Origin: Amycolatopsis iheyensis
GTDB taxonomy: Bacteria > Actinomycetota > Actinomycetes > Mycobacteriales > Pseudonocardiaceae
Direction of reading: 5' to 3'
Length of the DNA stretch: 64,000 nt
Assembly: GCF_024703995.1 (NCBI RefSeq)
Contig: NZ_JAMXQV010000013.1
Location: forward strand, 186,001-250,000
Shown here: positions 39,595-48,565 of the stretch, in pieces
Numbering within the stretch: position 1 is the stretch's first letter
Layout: every line of letters starts with the position of its first letter
Made by a program: the position numbers and the translations under genes
Notes under the pieces: generated by a model
Told to the model about the DNA's origin: nothing
Seen by the model: only the letters and a program-made list of their open reading frames with translations
The model's database searches: none

Positions 39595-40535
39595 GCGTTC
39601 TTCTCCAAGGCCAGCAGGCTCACCAGGTCGTAGGCGACGTGGGAGGCCGCGATGGCGGTGATCTCGGCGTGGTCGTAGGCCGGGGCGAGCTCGACGACGT
39701 CCGCGCCGACCAGGTTGAGGTCCCGCAGGCCGCGCAGGATCTCCAGCAGCTCGCGGCTGGTCATGCCGCCGGCTTCCGGGGTGCCGGTGCCGGGCGCGTG
39801 GGCCGGGTCGAGCACGTCGATGTCGACCGAGACGTACAGCGGCCGGTCGCCGATGCGCTGGCGCAGCGCGTCGACGGTCTCGGCGACCCCGCGGCGCAGG
39901 ACGTCGCCGGAGGTGACGATGCCGAAGCCGAGCCGCCGGTCCTCTTCGAGGTCACGCTTGCCGTACAGCGGGCCGCGCGTGCCGACGTGCGACAGCGCGC
40001 TCGTGTCGAGGATGCCTTCCTCGGACGCGCGGCGGAACGGGGTGCCGTGGGTGTACGGCTCGCCGAAGTAGGTGTCCCAGGTGTCGAGGTGCGCGTCGAA
40101 GTGCAGCAGGGCCACGGGTCCGTGCTGCTTCGCCGCCGCGCGCAGCAGCGGCAGCGCGATGGTGTGGTCGCCGCCGACGGTCACCAGCCGCGTCCCGTTC
40201 GCCTGCAGTGCTTCGGCTTCCTGCTGCAGGGTTTCGATCGCTTCGCCGATGTTGAACGGGTTGACCGCGATGTCCCCGGCGTCGACGACCTGCTTCGCCT
40301 CGAACGGCGAGACATCCAGCTCCGGGTGGTACGGCCGCAGCAGCCGGCTCGCCTCGCGCACCGCCGCCGGGCCGAACCGCGCGCCGGGCCGGTAGGACAC
40401 CCCGGAGTCGAAGGGGACGCCGACGACGGCGACGTCCGCGTGCTCGACCTGGTCGATGCGCGGCAGCCGCGCGAAGGTCGCGAAACCGGCGAACCGGGGG
40501 ACGCGCGACGAGTCGAGGGGTCCGATGTTAGGCAC
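39591..40535 (-). CDS. Ureohydrolase: agmatinase or guanidinobutyrase
   Basis: 314 residues, arginase/agmatinase superfamily. Mn2+ ligands are visible at GGDHT (His124), FDAHLDTWD (Asp147, His149, Asp151) and VDIDVLD (Asp238, Asp240). It releases urea from a guanidino compound. SpeB-type annotation (agmatine to putrescine) is the default, but no arginine decarboxylase is nearby. With the ThDP enzyme and aldehyde dehydrogenase alongside, guanidinobutyrase (4-guanidinobutyrate to GABA plus urea) fits better. GTG 40535 overlaps the symporter's end by 8 bp and the stop overlaps the next start by 4 bp. Confidence 0.9.
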   Translation of the reverse strand: MPNIGPLDSSRVPRFAGFATFARLPRIDQVEHADVAVVGVPFDSGVSYRPGARFGPAAVREASRLLRPYHPELDVSPFEAKQVVDAGDIAVNPFNIGEAIETLQQEAEALQANGTRLVTVGGDHTIALPLLRAAAKQHGPVALLHFDAHLDTWDTYFGEPYTHGTPFRRASEEGILDTSALSHVGTRGPLYGKRDLEEDRRLGFGIVTSGDVLRRGVAETVDALRQRIGDRPLYVSVDIDVLDPAHAPGTGTPEAGGMTSRELLEILRGLRDLNLVGADVVELAPAYDHAEITAIAASHVAYDLVSLLALEKNA

Positions 40536-41973
40536 TGCTGGGCTCCTGTTCCCGGGTCTCGGTGGTGGTGTCTTCGCCGGCCAGGCGGCGGGTCCAAAGG
40601 GAAAGAATCGCGTCGGCCGTGCGGGGCGTGGCGAAGCTGACGGCGAGGTACACCACCAGGCTCGCGCCGAGGCCCCAGTAGATCGGGGTGTTGGCGTCGA
40701 CGCCGTCGATGATCATGAACGCGATCACGAACACCGTGCCGGCGATCATCGACGCGTACGCGCCCTGCCGCGTGCCGCGCTTCCAGAACAGCGCGCCGAC
40801 GATCGCCACCAGCAGCCCGCCGACCAGGATGTCGTAGGCGATGGTGAGCGCGTTGACGACGTCGTCGACGATCATCGCGATGCCGATGGCGAGCAGGCCC
40901 AGTACCAGCGTGGCGATCCGGTTGCGGCTGACTTCGCCGCCCTTCTTCAGGCCCAGCTTGGTGAGCAGGTCCGACGTCGTGGTGGTGGAGCAGGCGATCA
41001 GCGCGCCGCTCGCCGTCGACATCATGGCCGAGAGCGCGGCGGCCAGCACCAGGCCGCGGACGCCGGTGGGCAGCAGGCGCTCGACGATCGTCGCGAAGGC
41101 GTCCTGCGCGCTCGCGAGGTCCGGGTAGAGCGTGTGCGCCGCGGTGCCGATCAGGGCGCCGGCCAGGCCGTAGACCAGGCAGTAGACGCCGGAGGTGATG
41201 CCGCCGGACGTCGCGATCGCCGGGGTGCGGGCGGTGAACACGCGCTGCCAGATGTCCTGGCCGATCAGCAGGCCGAAGGTGTAGATGACGAAGTAGGTGA
41301 TGATCGTGTCGGTGCCGATCGAGGTGAAGCTGAAGAAGCTCGCGTCGAGCTTCTCGCTCATCCCGCTGAAGCCGCCGGCCGAGCTGATCGCGACCGGCAG
41401 CAGGATCGCCAGGATGCCGATGGTCTTGATGACGAACTGGGCGATGTCGGTGAGCGTGATCGACCACATGCCGCCGAGCACCGAGTAGAGGACCACGATC
41501 GAGCCGCCGATCGCGATGCCGGCCCAGTTGGGCAGGTTGAACAACACCTTGAAGATGGAGGCGAAGGCGAGCGTCGAGGTGACCGTCAGCATCAGGGTGT
41601 AGCCCCACATGACGACGCCGGACACCGCGCTGGTGCGGCCGCCGTAGCGCAGGTCGAGCATCTCGCCGACGGTGTAGACCTTCAGGCGCACCAGCCGCCG
41701 CGCGAACACGGCGTGCAGCACCAGGATGCCGACGCCGATGCTGACGACCAGCCACATGCCGGAGATGCCGTAGGTGTAGCCGAGCTTCACGCCGCCGACG
41801 GTCGACGCGCCGCCCAGGACGACGGCCGACATCGTGCCGGAGTACATGAACCAGCCGAGCCGCCGCCCGGCGACGAGGTAGTCGGACTTGGTCTTCGCGA
41901 GCCGGAGCCCGTACCAGCCGACCCCGAGCATGCCCGCGATGTACAACGCGATCACGGCGTAGTCCCCGGTCAC
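40528..41973 (-). CDS. Sodium:solute symporter (SSS family)
   Basis: 481 residues with about 13 membrane segments. The N-terminal [38 protein letters not shown] and the central [14 protein letters not shown] are typical of the SSS (SGLT-like) family. [19 protein letters not shown] corresponds to the Na+-site region. It is the first gene of the operon with the ureohydrolase and probably imports its substrate, for example a guanidino compound. The start is GTG 41973; the 66-bp gap to the divergent PucR gene should hold the operon's promoter. Confidence 0.9.
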   Translation of the reverse strand: MTGDYAVIALYIAGMLGVGWYGLRLAKTKSDYLVAGRRLGWFMYSGTMSAVVLGGASTVGGVKLGYTYGISGMWLVVSIGVGILVLHAVFARRLVRLKVYTVGEMLDLRYGGRTSAVSGVVMWGYTLMLTVTSTLAFASIFKVLFNLPNWAGIAIGGSIVVLYSVLGGMWSITLTDIAQFVIKTIGILAILLPVAISSAGGFSGMSEKLDASFFSFTSIGTDTIITYFVIYTFGLLIGQDIWQRVFTARTPAIATSGGITSGVYCLVYGLAGALIGTAAHTLYPDLASAQDAFATIVERLLPTGVRGLVLAAALSAMMSTASGALIACSTTTTSDLLTKLGLKKGGEVSRNRIATLVLGLLAIGIAMIVDDVVNALTIAYDILVGGLLVAIVGALFWKRGTRQGAYASMIAGTVFVIAFMIIDGVDANTPIYWGLGASLVVYLAVSFATPRTADAILSLWTRRLAGEDTTTETREQEPSSA

Positions 41974-42039
41974 GGCGTCCTCCTTGCTTCGGTGCTGTTC
42001 GGGTCACCGTAGGTTCGCCCGCCACCCCGTCGGCATGGG

Positions 42040-43590
42040 ATGATTCGTCTCCATGTCGACACGATCGGGGATGAGATGACCCATTTTCTGGAGTCGCTGT
42101 CCACGGAAGTGAATGTCCCGTTACGGGACGTGGTCGGCAACCGGGAGCTCGCGCTCGAGGTCGTCCGGGAGACGCTGCGGCCGGGTGCGCTGGACGCGCC
42201 GGTGCGCTGGGCCCACGTCAGCGAGCTGCAGGACCCCGCGCCCTACCTGGTGGGCGGCGAGCTGATCCTCACCGCGGGGGTGAACCTGCCGGCGGAGGTC
42301 GACCGGTACGTGCGCGGGCTGCGCGACGCCGGGGTGACGGCGCTGGGGTTCGGGCTCACCCCGACGGTGTTCGAGACGCTGCCGGAGCCGCTGCGCCGGG
42401 CGTGCGCGCGGCACGGGCTGCCGCTGCTGGTGGTGCCGTCGCGGACGCCGTTCCTGGCGGTCAACCGGGCGGTTTCGGTCGCGCTGACCGAGGCGGGCCA
42501 GCGGGAGCAGCGGCGGATCACCGCGGCGCGGGAGGCGTTGACGCGGGCCGCCGGGAACGGGCTGAGCGAGCTGACGTCGGCACTGGCGGCGCGGCTGCGG
42601 TCGTGGGTGGCGCTGGTGGGCGCGGGGGACGTCCTGGCCTCGGCGCACGACGCGCCGGCGCCGCTGCCGCCGGAGGTGCGGGAGCTGATGGCGACGGTCC
42701 GGGCGGGCAGCGGCATCCGCAGCGCGACGACCGAGGTGGGCGGCAGCTTCGTGGTGGTCCAGCCGGTGTACCCGCAGGCGACGGCGTCGCACCTGGTGGT
42801 GGTCGGCCGGTCCCGGCGGTTCGACGGCGCGGACCGGGCGATCCTCGCGGTCGGCGCGGCCCTGCTGGGCTTGGTCGGCCGCGCGGGGTCGGACGCGGCG
42901 GAGCTGGGCGCGGCGGCGACGGACCTGCTGCTGGGCCGCACGTCGGCCCAGGGTGTGGCGCGGGCGGTGCTGGGCTCCGGCGTCGCGTGCCTGGTGGCCG
43001 GGGCGGCCCACCGGCGGGGTCCGGACGAGGTGGCCCTGCGCCCGGACTGGTTGCGGGCCCGGCTGGACACGCCGCTGGTGTCGATGCGCCCGGGGCCGTC
43101 GTTCGCGGCGATCGCGGGTTCGGCGCCTTCGCCGTCGTTGCTGGAAGACCTGCGTGCTGCCGGGTGGCTGACGGCGGTCGGCCCACCGGTGCCGGCGGTC
43201 CGGCTCGCCGGCTCGGCCGCGGAGGTGGAGCTGCTGCTCGCGCGGGCGCAGGCGCTCGGGCGTCCGGTGGTGGCGGGCGGTGGGCCGTGGGACTTCGACG
43301 CGCTGCTGGCCCCGGACGCGGCGGCGGGGTTCGCGGCCCGGGCGTTGGATCCGCTGGTCGCGCTGGACGCGGCGGGTGACCGCTCGCTCGTGCGCACGCT
43401 GCGCGTGTGGCTGTCCCACCACGGCGCGTGGGAGCCGACCGCGGTGGAGCTGGGGGTGCACCGCAACAGCGTCCGGCATCGGATCACGCAGGTGGAGCGG
43501 GCGCTGGAGGTGGATCTGGCGGATCCGGAGGTGCGGATGCGGCTGTGGTTCGCGCTGCGCTGGGCCACACCGGAAACACAAAGTCCTTAA
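42040..43590 (+). CDS. PucR-family transcriptional regulator
   Basis: 516 residues. The N-terminal PucR domain starts at VPLRDVVGNRELALEVV and includes APVRWAHVSELQDPAPYLVGGELILTAG. The C-terminal helix-turn-helix (HTH_30) reads RTLRVWLSHHGAWEPTAVELGVHRNSVRHRI. PucR proteins usually respond to nitrogen-compound catabolites. It is divergent from, and likely controls, the five-gene operon on the other strand. The start is uncertain: ATG 42040 or ATG 42076, the latter with GGGG 5 nt upstream and still before the PucR domain. Confidence 0.9.
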   Translation: MIRLHVDTIGDEMTHFLESLSTEVNVPLRDVVGNRELALEVVRETLRPGALDAPVRWAHVSELQDPAPYLVGGELILTAGVNLPAEVDRYVRGLRDAGVTALGFGLTPTVFETLPEPLRRACARHGLPLLVVPSRTPFLAVNRAVSVALTEAGQREQRRITAAREALTRAAGNGLSELTSALAARLRSWVALVGAGDVLASAHDAPAPLPPEVRELMATVRAGSGIRSATTEVGGSFVVVQPVYPQATASHLVVVGRSRRFDGADRAILAVGAALLGLVGRAGSDAAELGAAATDLLLGRTSAQGVARAVLGSGVACLVAGAAHRRGPDEVALRPDWLRARLDTPLVSMRPGPSFAAIAGSAPSPSLLEDLRAAGWLTAVGPPVPAVRLAGSAAEVELLLARAQALGRPVVAGGGPWDFDALLAPDAAAGFAARALDPLVALDAAGDRSLVRTLRVWLSHHGAWEPTAVELGVHRNSVRHRITQVERALEVDLADPEVRMRLWFALRWATPETQSP

Positions 43591-43625
43591 AGGGCACTCT
43601 CAGGAAAATATGGGATTGTGGGCTC

Positions 43626-44303
43626 GTGCGAGTTTTGGTAGTCGAGGACGAAGAACCCCTGGCCGACGCGATCGCTCGCGGGCTGCGCCGGGAAGGGATG
43701 GCCGTGGACGTCGCGCTCACGGGCGACGACGGACACGAGAAGGCCGCCGTCACGCGGTACGACGTCGTGCTGCTCGATCGGGATCTGCCCGGGATGTCCG
43801 GCGACGAGCTGTGCCGGGAGATCGTCGCGTCCGGGGAGCTCACCCGGGTGCTGATGCTCACCGCGAGCAGCTCGGTGTCCGATCGGGTGGACGGGCTGTC
43901 GCTGGGCGCCGACGACTACCTCGCCAAGCCCTTCGCCTTCCCCGAGCTCGTCGCGCGGGTGCGGGCGCTCGGCCGCCGGGCCACGCCGGCCGCGCCGCCG
44001 CTGCTCACGGCCGGGGACGTCGAGCTGGACCCCGCCAAGCGCACCGTGCGGCGGGCGAGCGGGCCGGTCGAGCTGACCCGCAAGGAGTTCGGGGTCCTCG
44101 AGGTCCTCCTGCAGGCCTCCGGATCCGTGGTCAGCAGCGAGGAGCTCCTCGAGCGCGTCTGGGACGAGAACGCCGATCCCTTCACCACGACCGTCCGGGT
44201 CACCGTCATGACGCTGCGCAAGAAGCTCGGCGAGCCGGGGATCATCGAGACCGTCGTCGGCTCGGGCTACCGCGTTCCGGAGCCCGGCGCACAGCGCGCG
44301 TGA
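43626..44303 (+). CDS. OmpR/PhoB-family response regulator
   Basis: 225 residues. The receiver domain has acidic residues at 8-10 (VVEDEE), the phosphoacceptor Asp51 (VVLLDRDLPGMSG) and Lys101 (YLAKPFAF). The C-terminal winged helix includes ELTRKEFGVLEVLLQASGSVVSSEELLERVW and VRVTVMTLRKKLGEPGIIETV. No Shine-Dalgarno precedes GTG 43626; GATTGT at 43614-43619 could be a -10 box for a leaderless transcript. The GTGA overlap with the next gene couples it to its kinase. It follows PucR by 35 bp but looks like a separate unit. Confidence 0.92.
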   Translation: MRVLVVEDEEPLADAIARGLRREGMAVDVALTGDDGHEKAAVTRYDVVLLDRDLPGMSGDELCREIVASGELTRVLMLTASSSVSDRVDGLSLGADDYLAKPFAFPELVARVRALGRRATPAAPPLLTAGDVELDPAKRTVRRASGPVELTRKEFGVLEVLLQASGSVVSSEELLERVWDENADPFTTTVRVTVMTLRKKLGEPGIIETVVGSGYRVPEPGAQRA

Positions 44304-45424
44304 ACCTGCCGGGCACCCGCAGCCTCCGCGCCCGGATCACCCTGCTGGCGACCGTCCTGGTCGCCGCGGTCAGCCTGCTGCTGCTCTGGCTGGCCTGGAC
44401 GCTGGTGCGCGACTCGCTCGACGCCGTCCCGCAGATGCCGCCGGGCAGCACCGTGGTCGTCGACGGCGTCACGGTCGACGCCTCGACGCTGGCCGAGCAC
44501 CTGCGCGTGCACGCCCGCAACCAGATGCTGCTCTTCGGGTCGATCTCGTTCCTGCTGGTGGTCGCGGCCGCGGCGATCCTCGCCTGGACGTTCACCTCCC
44601 GCGTCCTGCTGCCCCTGCGCGAAATCACCGGCACCGCGCGGCGGCTGTCGGTCGAGTCGCTGGGGGAGCGGATCGGGCAGGTGCGCCCGCGCGACGAGCT
44701 GGCCGTGCTGGCCGAGACGTTCGACGACATGCTCGACCGGCTCCAGGCCGCGTTCGACGCGCAACGCCACTTCGTCGCGAACGCGAGCCACGAGCTGCGG
44801 ACGCCGTTGTCGGTGATCCGCACGGAGCTCGACGTCACCCTCGCCGACGACGACGCCGACGAGGCCGAGCTGCGGCGGATGGGCGGCGTGGTCCGCGACG
44901 CCACCGAACGGGCCGGGCAGCTGGTCAACTCGCTGCTGCTGTTGGCCCGGACGGACGGCGCAGGCCTCGGCGTGCGCGAGCCGGTCGACCTGGTGGTGGT
45001 CGTCGACCGGGCCTGGCGCGCGGCGCGCGTCGAAGCGGAGAAGCACGGGATCCGGGCGTCGTTCGCGACGGCGCCGGCGCCCGCGTTCGGCGACCCGGCG
45101 CTGCTGGAGCGGATCGCGGGCAACCTCCTGGAGAACGCGGTCCGCCACAACGTCGAGGGCGGCTGGCTGGAGGTCACGACGCAGCCGGGACCGCAGTGGT
45201 CGACGCTGCGGGTGCGGTCCTCGGGCGGGCTGGTGGACCCGGCAACGGTGACGGAGCTGTTCGAGCCGTTCCGCCGAGCCGGGGTGGCCCGCACGGCCCG
45301 GCACGGCGCGGGCTTGGGCTTGTCGATCGTCCGCGCGGCAGTCGCGGCCCACGGCGGCAGCGTGACCGCGGAGCCGATCGTGGGCGGCGGCCTCGGCGTG
45401 ACAGTCCACCTCCCCGTCCGGTAA
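44300..45424 (+). CDS. Two-component sensor histidine kinase
   Basis: 374 residues. TM1 lies at about 12-34 (ITLLATVLVAAVSLLLLWLA), a short extracytoplasmic loop follows, and TM2 at about 75-98 (MLLFGSISFLLVVAAAAILA). Then HAMP, HisKA with phosphoacceptor His164 (FVANASHELRTPLSVIRTELD) and HATPase_c with NLLENAVRHN and HGAGLGLSIVRAAVAAHGG. The DFG-like G1 box is reduced. It partners the preceding response regulator. The short sensor loop gives no clue to the signal. A long hairpin repeat follows its stop. Confidence 0.92.
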   Translation: MNLPGTRSLRARITLLATVLVAAVSLLLLWLAWTLVRDSLDAVPQMPPGSTVVVDGVTVDASTLAEHLRVHARNQMLLFGSISFLLVVAAAAILAWTFTSRVLLPLREITGTARRLSVESLGERIGQVRPRDELAVLAETFDDMLDRLQAAFDAQRHFVANASHELRTPLSVIRTELDVTLADDDADEAELRRMGGVVRDATERAGQLVNSLLLLARTDGAGLGVREPVDLVVVVDRAWRAARVEAEKHGIRASFATAPAPAFGDPALLERIAGNLLENAVRHNVEGGWLEVTTQPGPQWSTLRVRSSGGLVDPATVTELFEPFRRAGVARTARHGAGLGLSIVRAAVAAHGGSVTAEPIVGGGLGVTVHLPVR

Positions 45425-45440
45425 GCAGTCTGCCGCGGCT

Positions 45441-45488
45441 GGTCGTGAGTGTTTAGGGCGGTTCTAACCGCCCTAAAAACTCACGACC
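45441..45488. repeat. Long hairpin repeat (GGTCGTGAGTGTTTAGGGC family), likely bidirectional terminator
   Basis: The left arm 45441-45463 and right arm 45466-45488 pair over 23 positions with one mismatch and a 2-nt loop. Arms begin GGTCGTGAGTGTTTAGGGCG and end CTCACGACC. It lies between the convergent kinase and esterase genes and overlaps the last codons of the esterase gene. Its near-perfect symmetry suggests a family repeat like the other hairpins here; only one member is in the window. Confidence 0.85.
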
Positions 45489-46512
45489 GGGGGGGGGCGA
45501 GGCCGGCGCGGAGGACGCCCGCCGCGTGGATCATGGCCGCGCGGGCGTCCGGGTCGATGCCGACGCGGTTCGCGAAGCCGTGGAGCTGACCTTCGTGACG
45601 TCGGTGGACCAACGGGACTCCGGCTGAAGCGAGCCGGCGAGCGTACGCCTCGCCTTCGTCGCGGAGCAGGTCGAAGCCGCATGTGGCCACGTACGTCGGC
45701 GGGAGGCCGTCGAGAGTCTCGTCATAGGCCACCGAAGCGCGCGGATCGGTGTAGGAAGCCGGATCTCGCAGGTATTGGTCGCGATACCAAGCCCATTCGT
45801 CGCGGTCCAGCCGGAAGCCCGAGCCGAACTGCCGATGCGACTCCGACTCCCCGAGCGCGTCCGTCGCCGGGGTCAGCAGCAGGCTGAACGCCGGGGGCGG
45901 CAGCTCGCCGCGGGCCGACGCGTGTGCCACCACCGCCGCCAGGTTGCCGCCGCTGCTGTCGCCGCCCACCGCCAGCCGCGCCGGGTCGACGCCGAACTCC
46001 GCCGCGTGCGCGACCACGTGAGCGAACGCCGCGACCGCGTCCGAAGCCGCCGCCGGGAACGGGTGCTCCGGCGCCAGCCGGTAGCCGATCGACACCACCC
46101 GCACGCCGGCTTCCTCGGCGAGCAACCGGCACGCGCCCTCGTGTGTGTCCAGGCTGCCGAGCACGAACCCGCCGCCGTGGAAGTACACGATCGCCGGCCC
46201 CGGCGCCGGGAGGCCGGCGGGTTGGTACAGCCGCAGCGGCAACCGGCCGCCGGGCCCCGGCCACGACGAGTCGCGCGTGCGCACCCCCGGGCTGATCCCG
46301 GCGCCGGCGAGCGCGCCCGCCAGGTTCAGCTCCGTCCGGGCGCGCGCGAGCTCCCCGTTCTGGTGCGGCGCGTCGAACGGCGCGAACCGCGACACCCGCA
46401 TCAGCACCTGGGCCGAAAGCACCGGCTGCCGCCCGTCGACCACCACCGGCCGGCCCGCGAGCACGCGCAACACCGGCGACGGCAACCGCAGCAGCCACCG
46501 CAACCCGGTCAT
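45481..46512 (-). CDS. Alpha/beta hydrolase, hormone-sensitive-lipase-type esterase
   Basis: 343 residues. The oxyanion motif YFHGGGFVLGSLDTHEG (112-115) and nucleophile GGDSSGGN (Ser186) define the HSL/bacterial esterase group (family IV). The acid and base lie in CGFDLLRDEG and HEGQLHGFANR. It hydrolyses a short- or medium-chain ester; there is no signal peptide, so it is likely cytoplasmic. ATG 46512 is used; a GTG at 46533 would add seven residues. Its last codons lie within the hairpin repeat. It follows the PHP-domain gene by 29 bp on the same strand. Confidence 0.88.
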   Translation of the reverse strand: MTGLRWLLRLPSPVLRVLAGRPVVVDGRQPVLSAQVLMRVSRFAPFDAPHQNGELARARTELNLAGALAGAGISPGVRTRDSSWPGPGGRLPLRLYQPAGLPAPGPAIVYFHGGGFVLGSLDTHEGACRLLAEEAGVRVVSIGYRLAPEHPFPAAASDAVAAFAHVVAHAAEFGVDPARLAVGGDSSGGNLAAVVAHASARGELPPPAFSLLLTPATDALGESESHRQFGSGFRLDRDEWAWYRDQYLRDPASYTDPRASVAYDETLDGLPPTYVATCGFDLLRDEGEAYARRLASAGVPLVHRRHEGQLHGFANRVGIDPDARAAMIHAAGVLRAGLAPPRS

Positions 46513-46541
46513 GATCGACCGGACGAGCAGCACTCTCCCGT

Positions 46542-48068
46542 TCAGCACACGTCCACGAAAATCGGGTTCGCGTACATCCACAAGTCTTCGAACGGGTTCG
46601 CCTGCCCGATTACGTCCGGAGTGGGCTCCGAAGTGCCGTTCGTCCCGCGTACCCGCAAGTAGAACGGCGAGCGCACGTTCCGGACGGTGTGCCGGAAGAC
46701 CACCTGCCGCCCGGGCGCCCACCGCGGCTCGAACGACTCGGCGACCTTCGTGCCCGGCGCCGTCATCGTGTCGGGATCGGTCACCGGGCCGGTCACCGGG
46801 CCCGCCACGACGTCCAACCGCGCCAGCCTCGGCACCGAACCACCGCCGTTGGGCCGCGAAGCCAGCCGCGCGGAAACCACCAGCGTGACGTCCGAACCGC
46901 GGCGCACCCGCAGCCGACCACCCAAGGTCGCCGCCGCACCGCTGCCGTACGCGCCGACTTCGAGCGACTGGACCAGCCCGCCGTGCACGCCCCAGACCCG
47001 CCCGGCTCGCAGACCCTCGAGGACGCCTTCGAGGCTTCGCCGCTTCGCGCCGACGTACGTGCGGCTGAACTCGCCGGGGTAGAAGTCCGCGTACGGCGGA
47101 ACCAGCTGCGGGACGCCGCTGTCGACCGGGTCCGGGTACTTGCCGTGCGTGTCGTACCAGTCGTCGGCCACCGGGGGTCGCACCAGCGTGTCTCCGCGGT
47201 TGTAGTGCGAGTCGGAGTTGGTGGTGACCGACCACGGCTTGCCCTCGGCGAGCAGCGAGTCCCAGAGGCCGCCGACCTTCGCCGTCGCCCAGTCCCAGCC
47301 GCCGAACGTCCGGTACGCCTCGGCCGGGAAACCGGGCCAGGAGTTCGCGCCGGGGCCGTTCGCGTAGCCGCCCCGCGCGCCGCCGTTGCCGAGCGGCTTC
47401 GGGAAGCCGTCGGCCTGCGCGCCGGGCGCGCCCTCCATGCCGATGACGATGTCCGGCGCGGCGTCGCGGTAGGCCCGCAGCTCGTGCGGCGCGACGCGGC
47501 CGTTGCGCAGCGGGTGGTTGATCAGCACCACCGGCGCGTGGATCCGCCGGGCGCGTTCTTCGTCGGCGAGCCAGCGCAACGCCCGCAGCGCGAGGGCCTC
47601 GTTCGCCGGGCTCGACGCCTCGGAGTTCGTCAGCCGCCAGTCGAAGGTCCGCTCGAACTCACGCAGCTTCGCCGCCTGTTCCGAACCGGCCTGGAAGAAC
47701 ACCGTCGCGTGCTCGGCGCCCGGGACGTTCCACTCCATGCCGTGCCACAGCAGCAGGTCCGGGTACTTCCGCCGGGCGGCGCGGAAGTCGGCCTCCGTCG
47801 GCTCGACGGACACCTTCTCGTGCTCGGCGTGGCCGTGGTCGGTGAAGACGATCCAGTCGGTGCCGTGTGCCCGCCCGCCGCGGGCGATCTGGTCGATCCG
47901 GTACATCGCGTCGTAGGAGTACTGGCTGTGCGTGTGGTGGTCGCCCACCAGCCACTGGTAGCGGCCGCACAACCGGCTCACGTCGATGTCGGAATCGGGG
48001 ATGGGGATGCCCGCGGCGGCGGCCGCGAGCCCGGCGCCCTTGAGGAACCGGCGTCTGTCGGTGGTCAC
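46542..48068 (-). CDS. Tat-exported PHP-domain metal-dependent phosphoesterase
   Basis: 508 residues. The N-terminus TTDRRRFLKGAGLAAAAAG is a twin-arginine signal, so the protein is exported folded with its metals. A PHP domain follows with GDHHTHSQYS (metal ligands near residues 44-47), VFTDHGHAEHE, GMEWNVPG and TNSDSHYNRGD. The C-terminal 170 residues are beta-rich, with RLRVRRGSDVTLVVSARL and VVFRHTVRNVRSPFYLRVRGT. The substrate may be a phosphate or polyol-phosphate ester; this cannot be determined. GTG 48068 is the start. Confidence 0.85.
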   Translation of the reverse strand: MTTDRRRFLKGAGLAAAAAGIPIPDSDIDVSRLCGRYQWLVGDHHTHSQYSYDAMYRIDQIARGGRAHGTDWIVFTDHGHAEHEKVSVEPTEADFRAARRKYPDLLLWHGMEWNVPGAEHATVFFQAGSEQAAKLREFERTFDWRLTNSEASSPANEALALRALRWLADEERARRIHAPVVLINHPLRNGRVAPHELRAYRDAAPDIVIGMEGAPGAQADGFPKPLGNGGARGGYANGPGANSWPGFPAEAYRTFGGWDWATAKVGGLWDSLLAEGKPWSVTTNSDSHYNRGDTLVRPPVADDWYDTHGKYPDPVDSGVPQLVPPYADFYPGEFSRTYVGAKRRSLEGVLEGLRAGRVWGVHGGLVQSLEVGAYGSGAAATLGGRLRVRRGSDVTLVVSARLASRPNGGGSVPRLARLDVVAGPVTGPVTDPDTMTAPGTKVAESFEPRWAPGRQVVFRHTVRNVRSPFYLRVRGTNGTSEPTPDVIGQANPFEDLWMYANPIFVDVC

Positions 48069-48124
48069 GCGCGGACGCTAAGCCGCTGGAGTGAACGGAC
48101 GGTGTCCCGGCGGCCAACTGTGCT

Positions 48125-48565
48125 GTGATCTTCGACGTGGAGGAGAAACCGCTGGTCCGCGTGGTCGTGCCGGCCGTCGCGCTGGCGCTGGCCGCCGGCG
48201 TGGGGCTCGCGTTCGGGATCGCGGCCTTGCAGCGCCCACCGGACCTGCCGGTCGACACGAACCCGGCGCCCCTGGCCGGGCACACGCTGTGCGCGGCGGT
48301 CGTCGTGGTCTTCGCCTCCGACGCCGAAATGCGGGCCGGGGCGCAGGCCCTGCACGACGACCCGAAGGCGCGGCGGGTGTTCGTCGACCCGCCGTCGGTC
48401 TCGCTGCTCGCCGTCCCGGGCACCGACCTGAAGGCCTGGGCCCGGGAACTGCACGCCCGCTTCCGGACGGCCGAGCGCGTGACGGTCATCGACGCGGACG
48501 CGACGGCGGCGCAGCTGAACCTCACCGCGCCGCCGCCGAAGTGCCCTCGTGAGGGCGAGTACTAG
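48125..48565 (+). CDS. Membrane-anchored protein with FtsX-extracellular-like domain
   Basis: 146 residues. A single N-terminal membrane segment (about residues 10-34, VRVVVPAVALALAAGVGLAFGIAAL) leads to an outside domain: VVVVFASDAEMRAGAQALHDDPKARRVFVDPP and LKAWARELHARFRTAERVTVIDA. The pattern of a short strand, helix and strand resembles the extracellular domain of FtsX, but the permease part is absent. This is a weak resemblance. Start GTG 48125. Its TAG stop shares the CTAG with the opposite-strand fadB stop. Confidence 0.65.
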   Translation: MIFDVEEKPLVRVVVPAVALALAAGVGLAFGIAALQRPPDLPVDTNPAPLAGHTLCAAVVVVFASDAEMRAGAQALHDDPKARRVFVDPPSVSLLAVPGTDLKAWARELHARFRTAERVTVIDADATAAQLNLTAPPPKCPREGEY

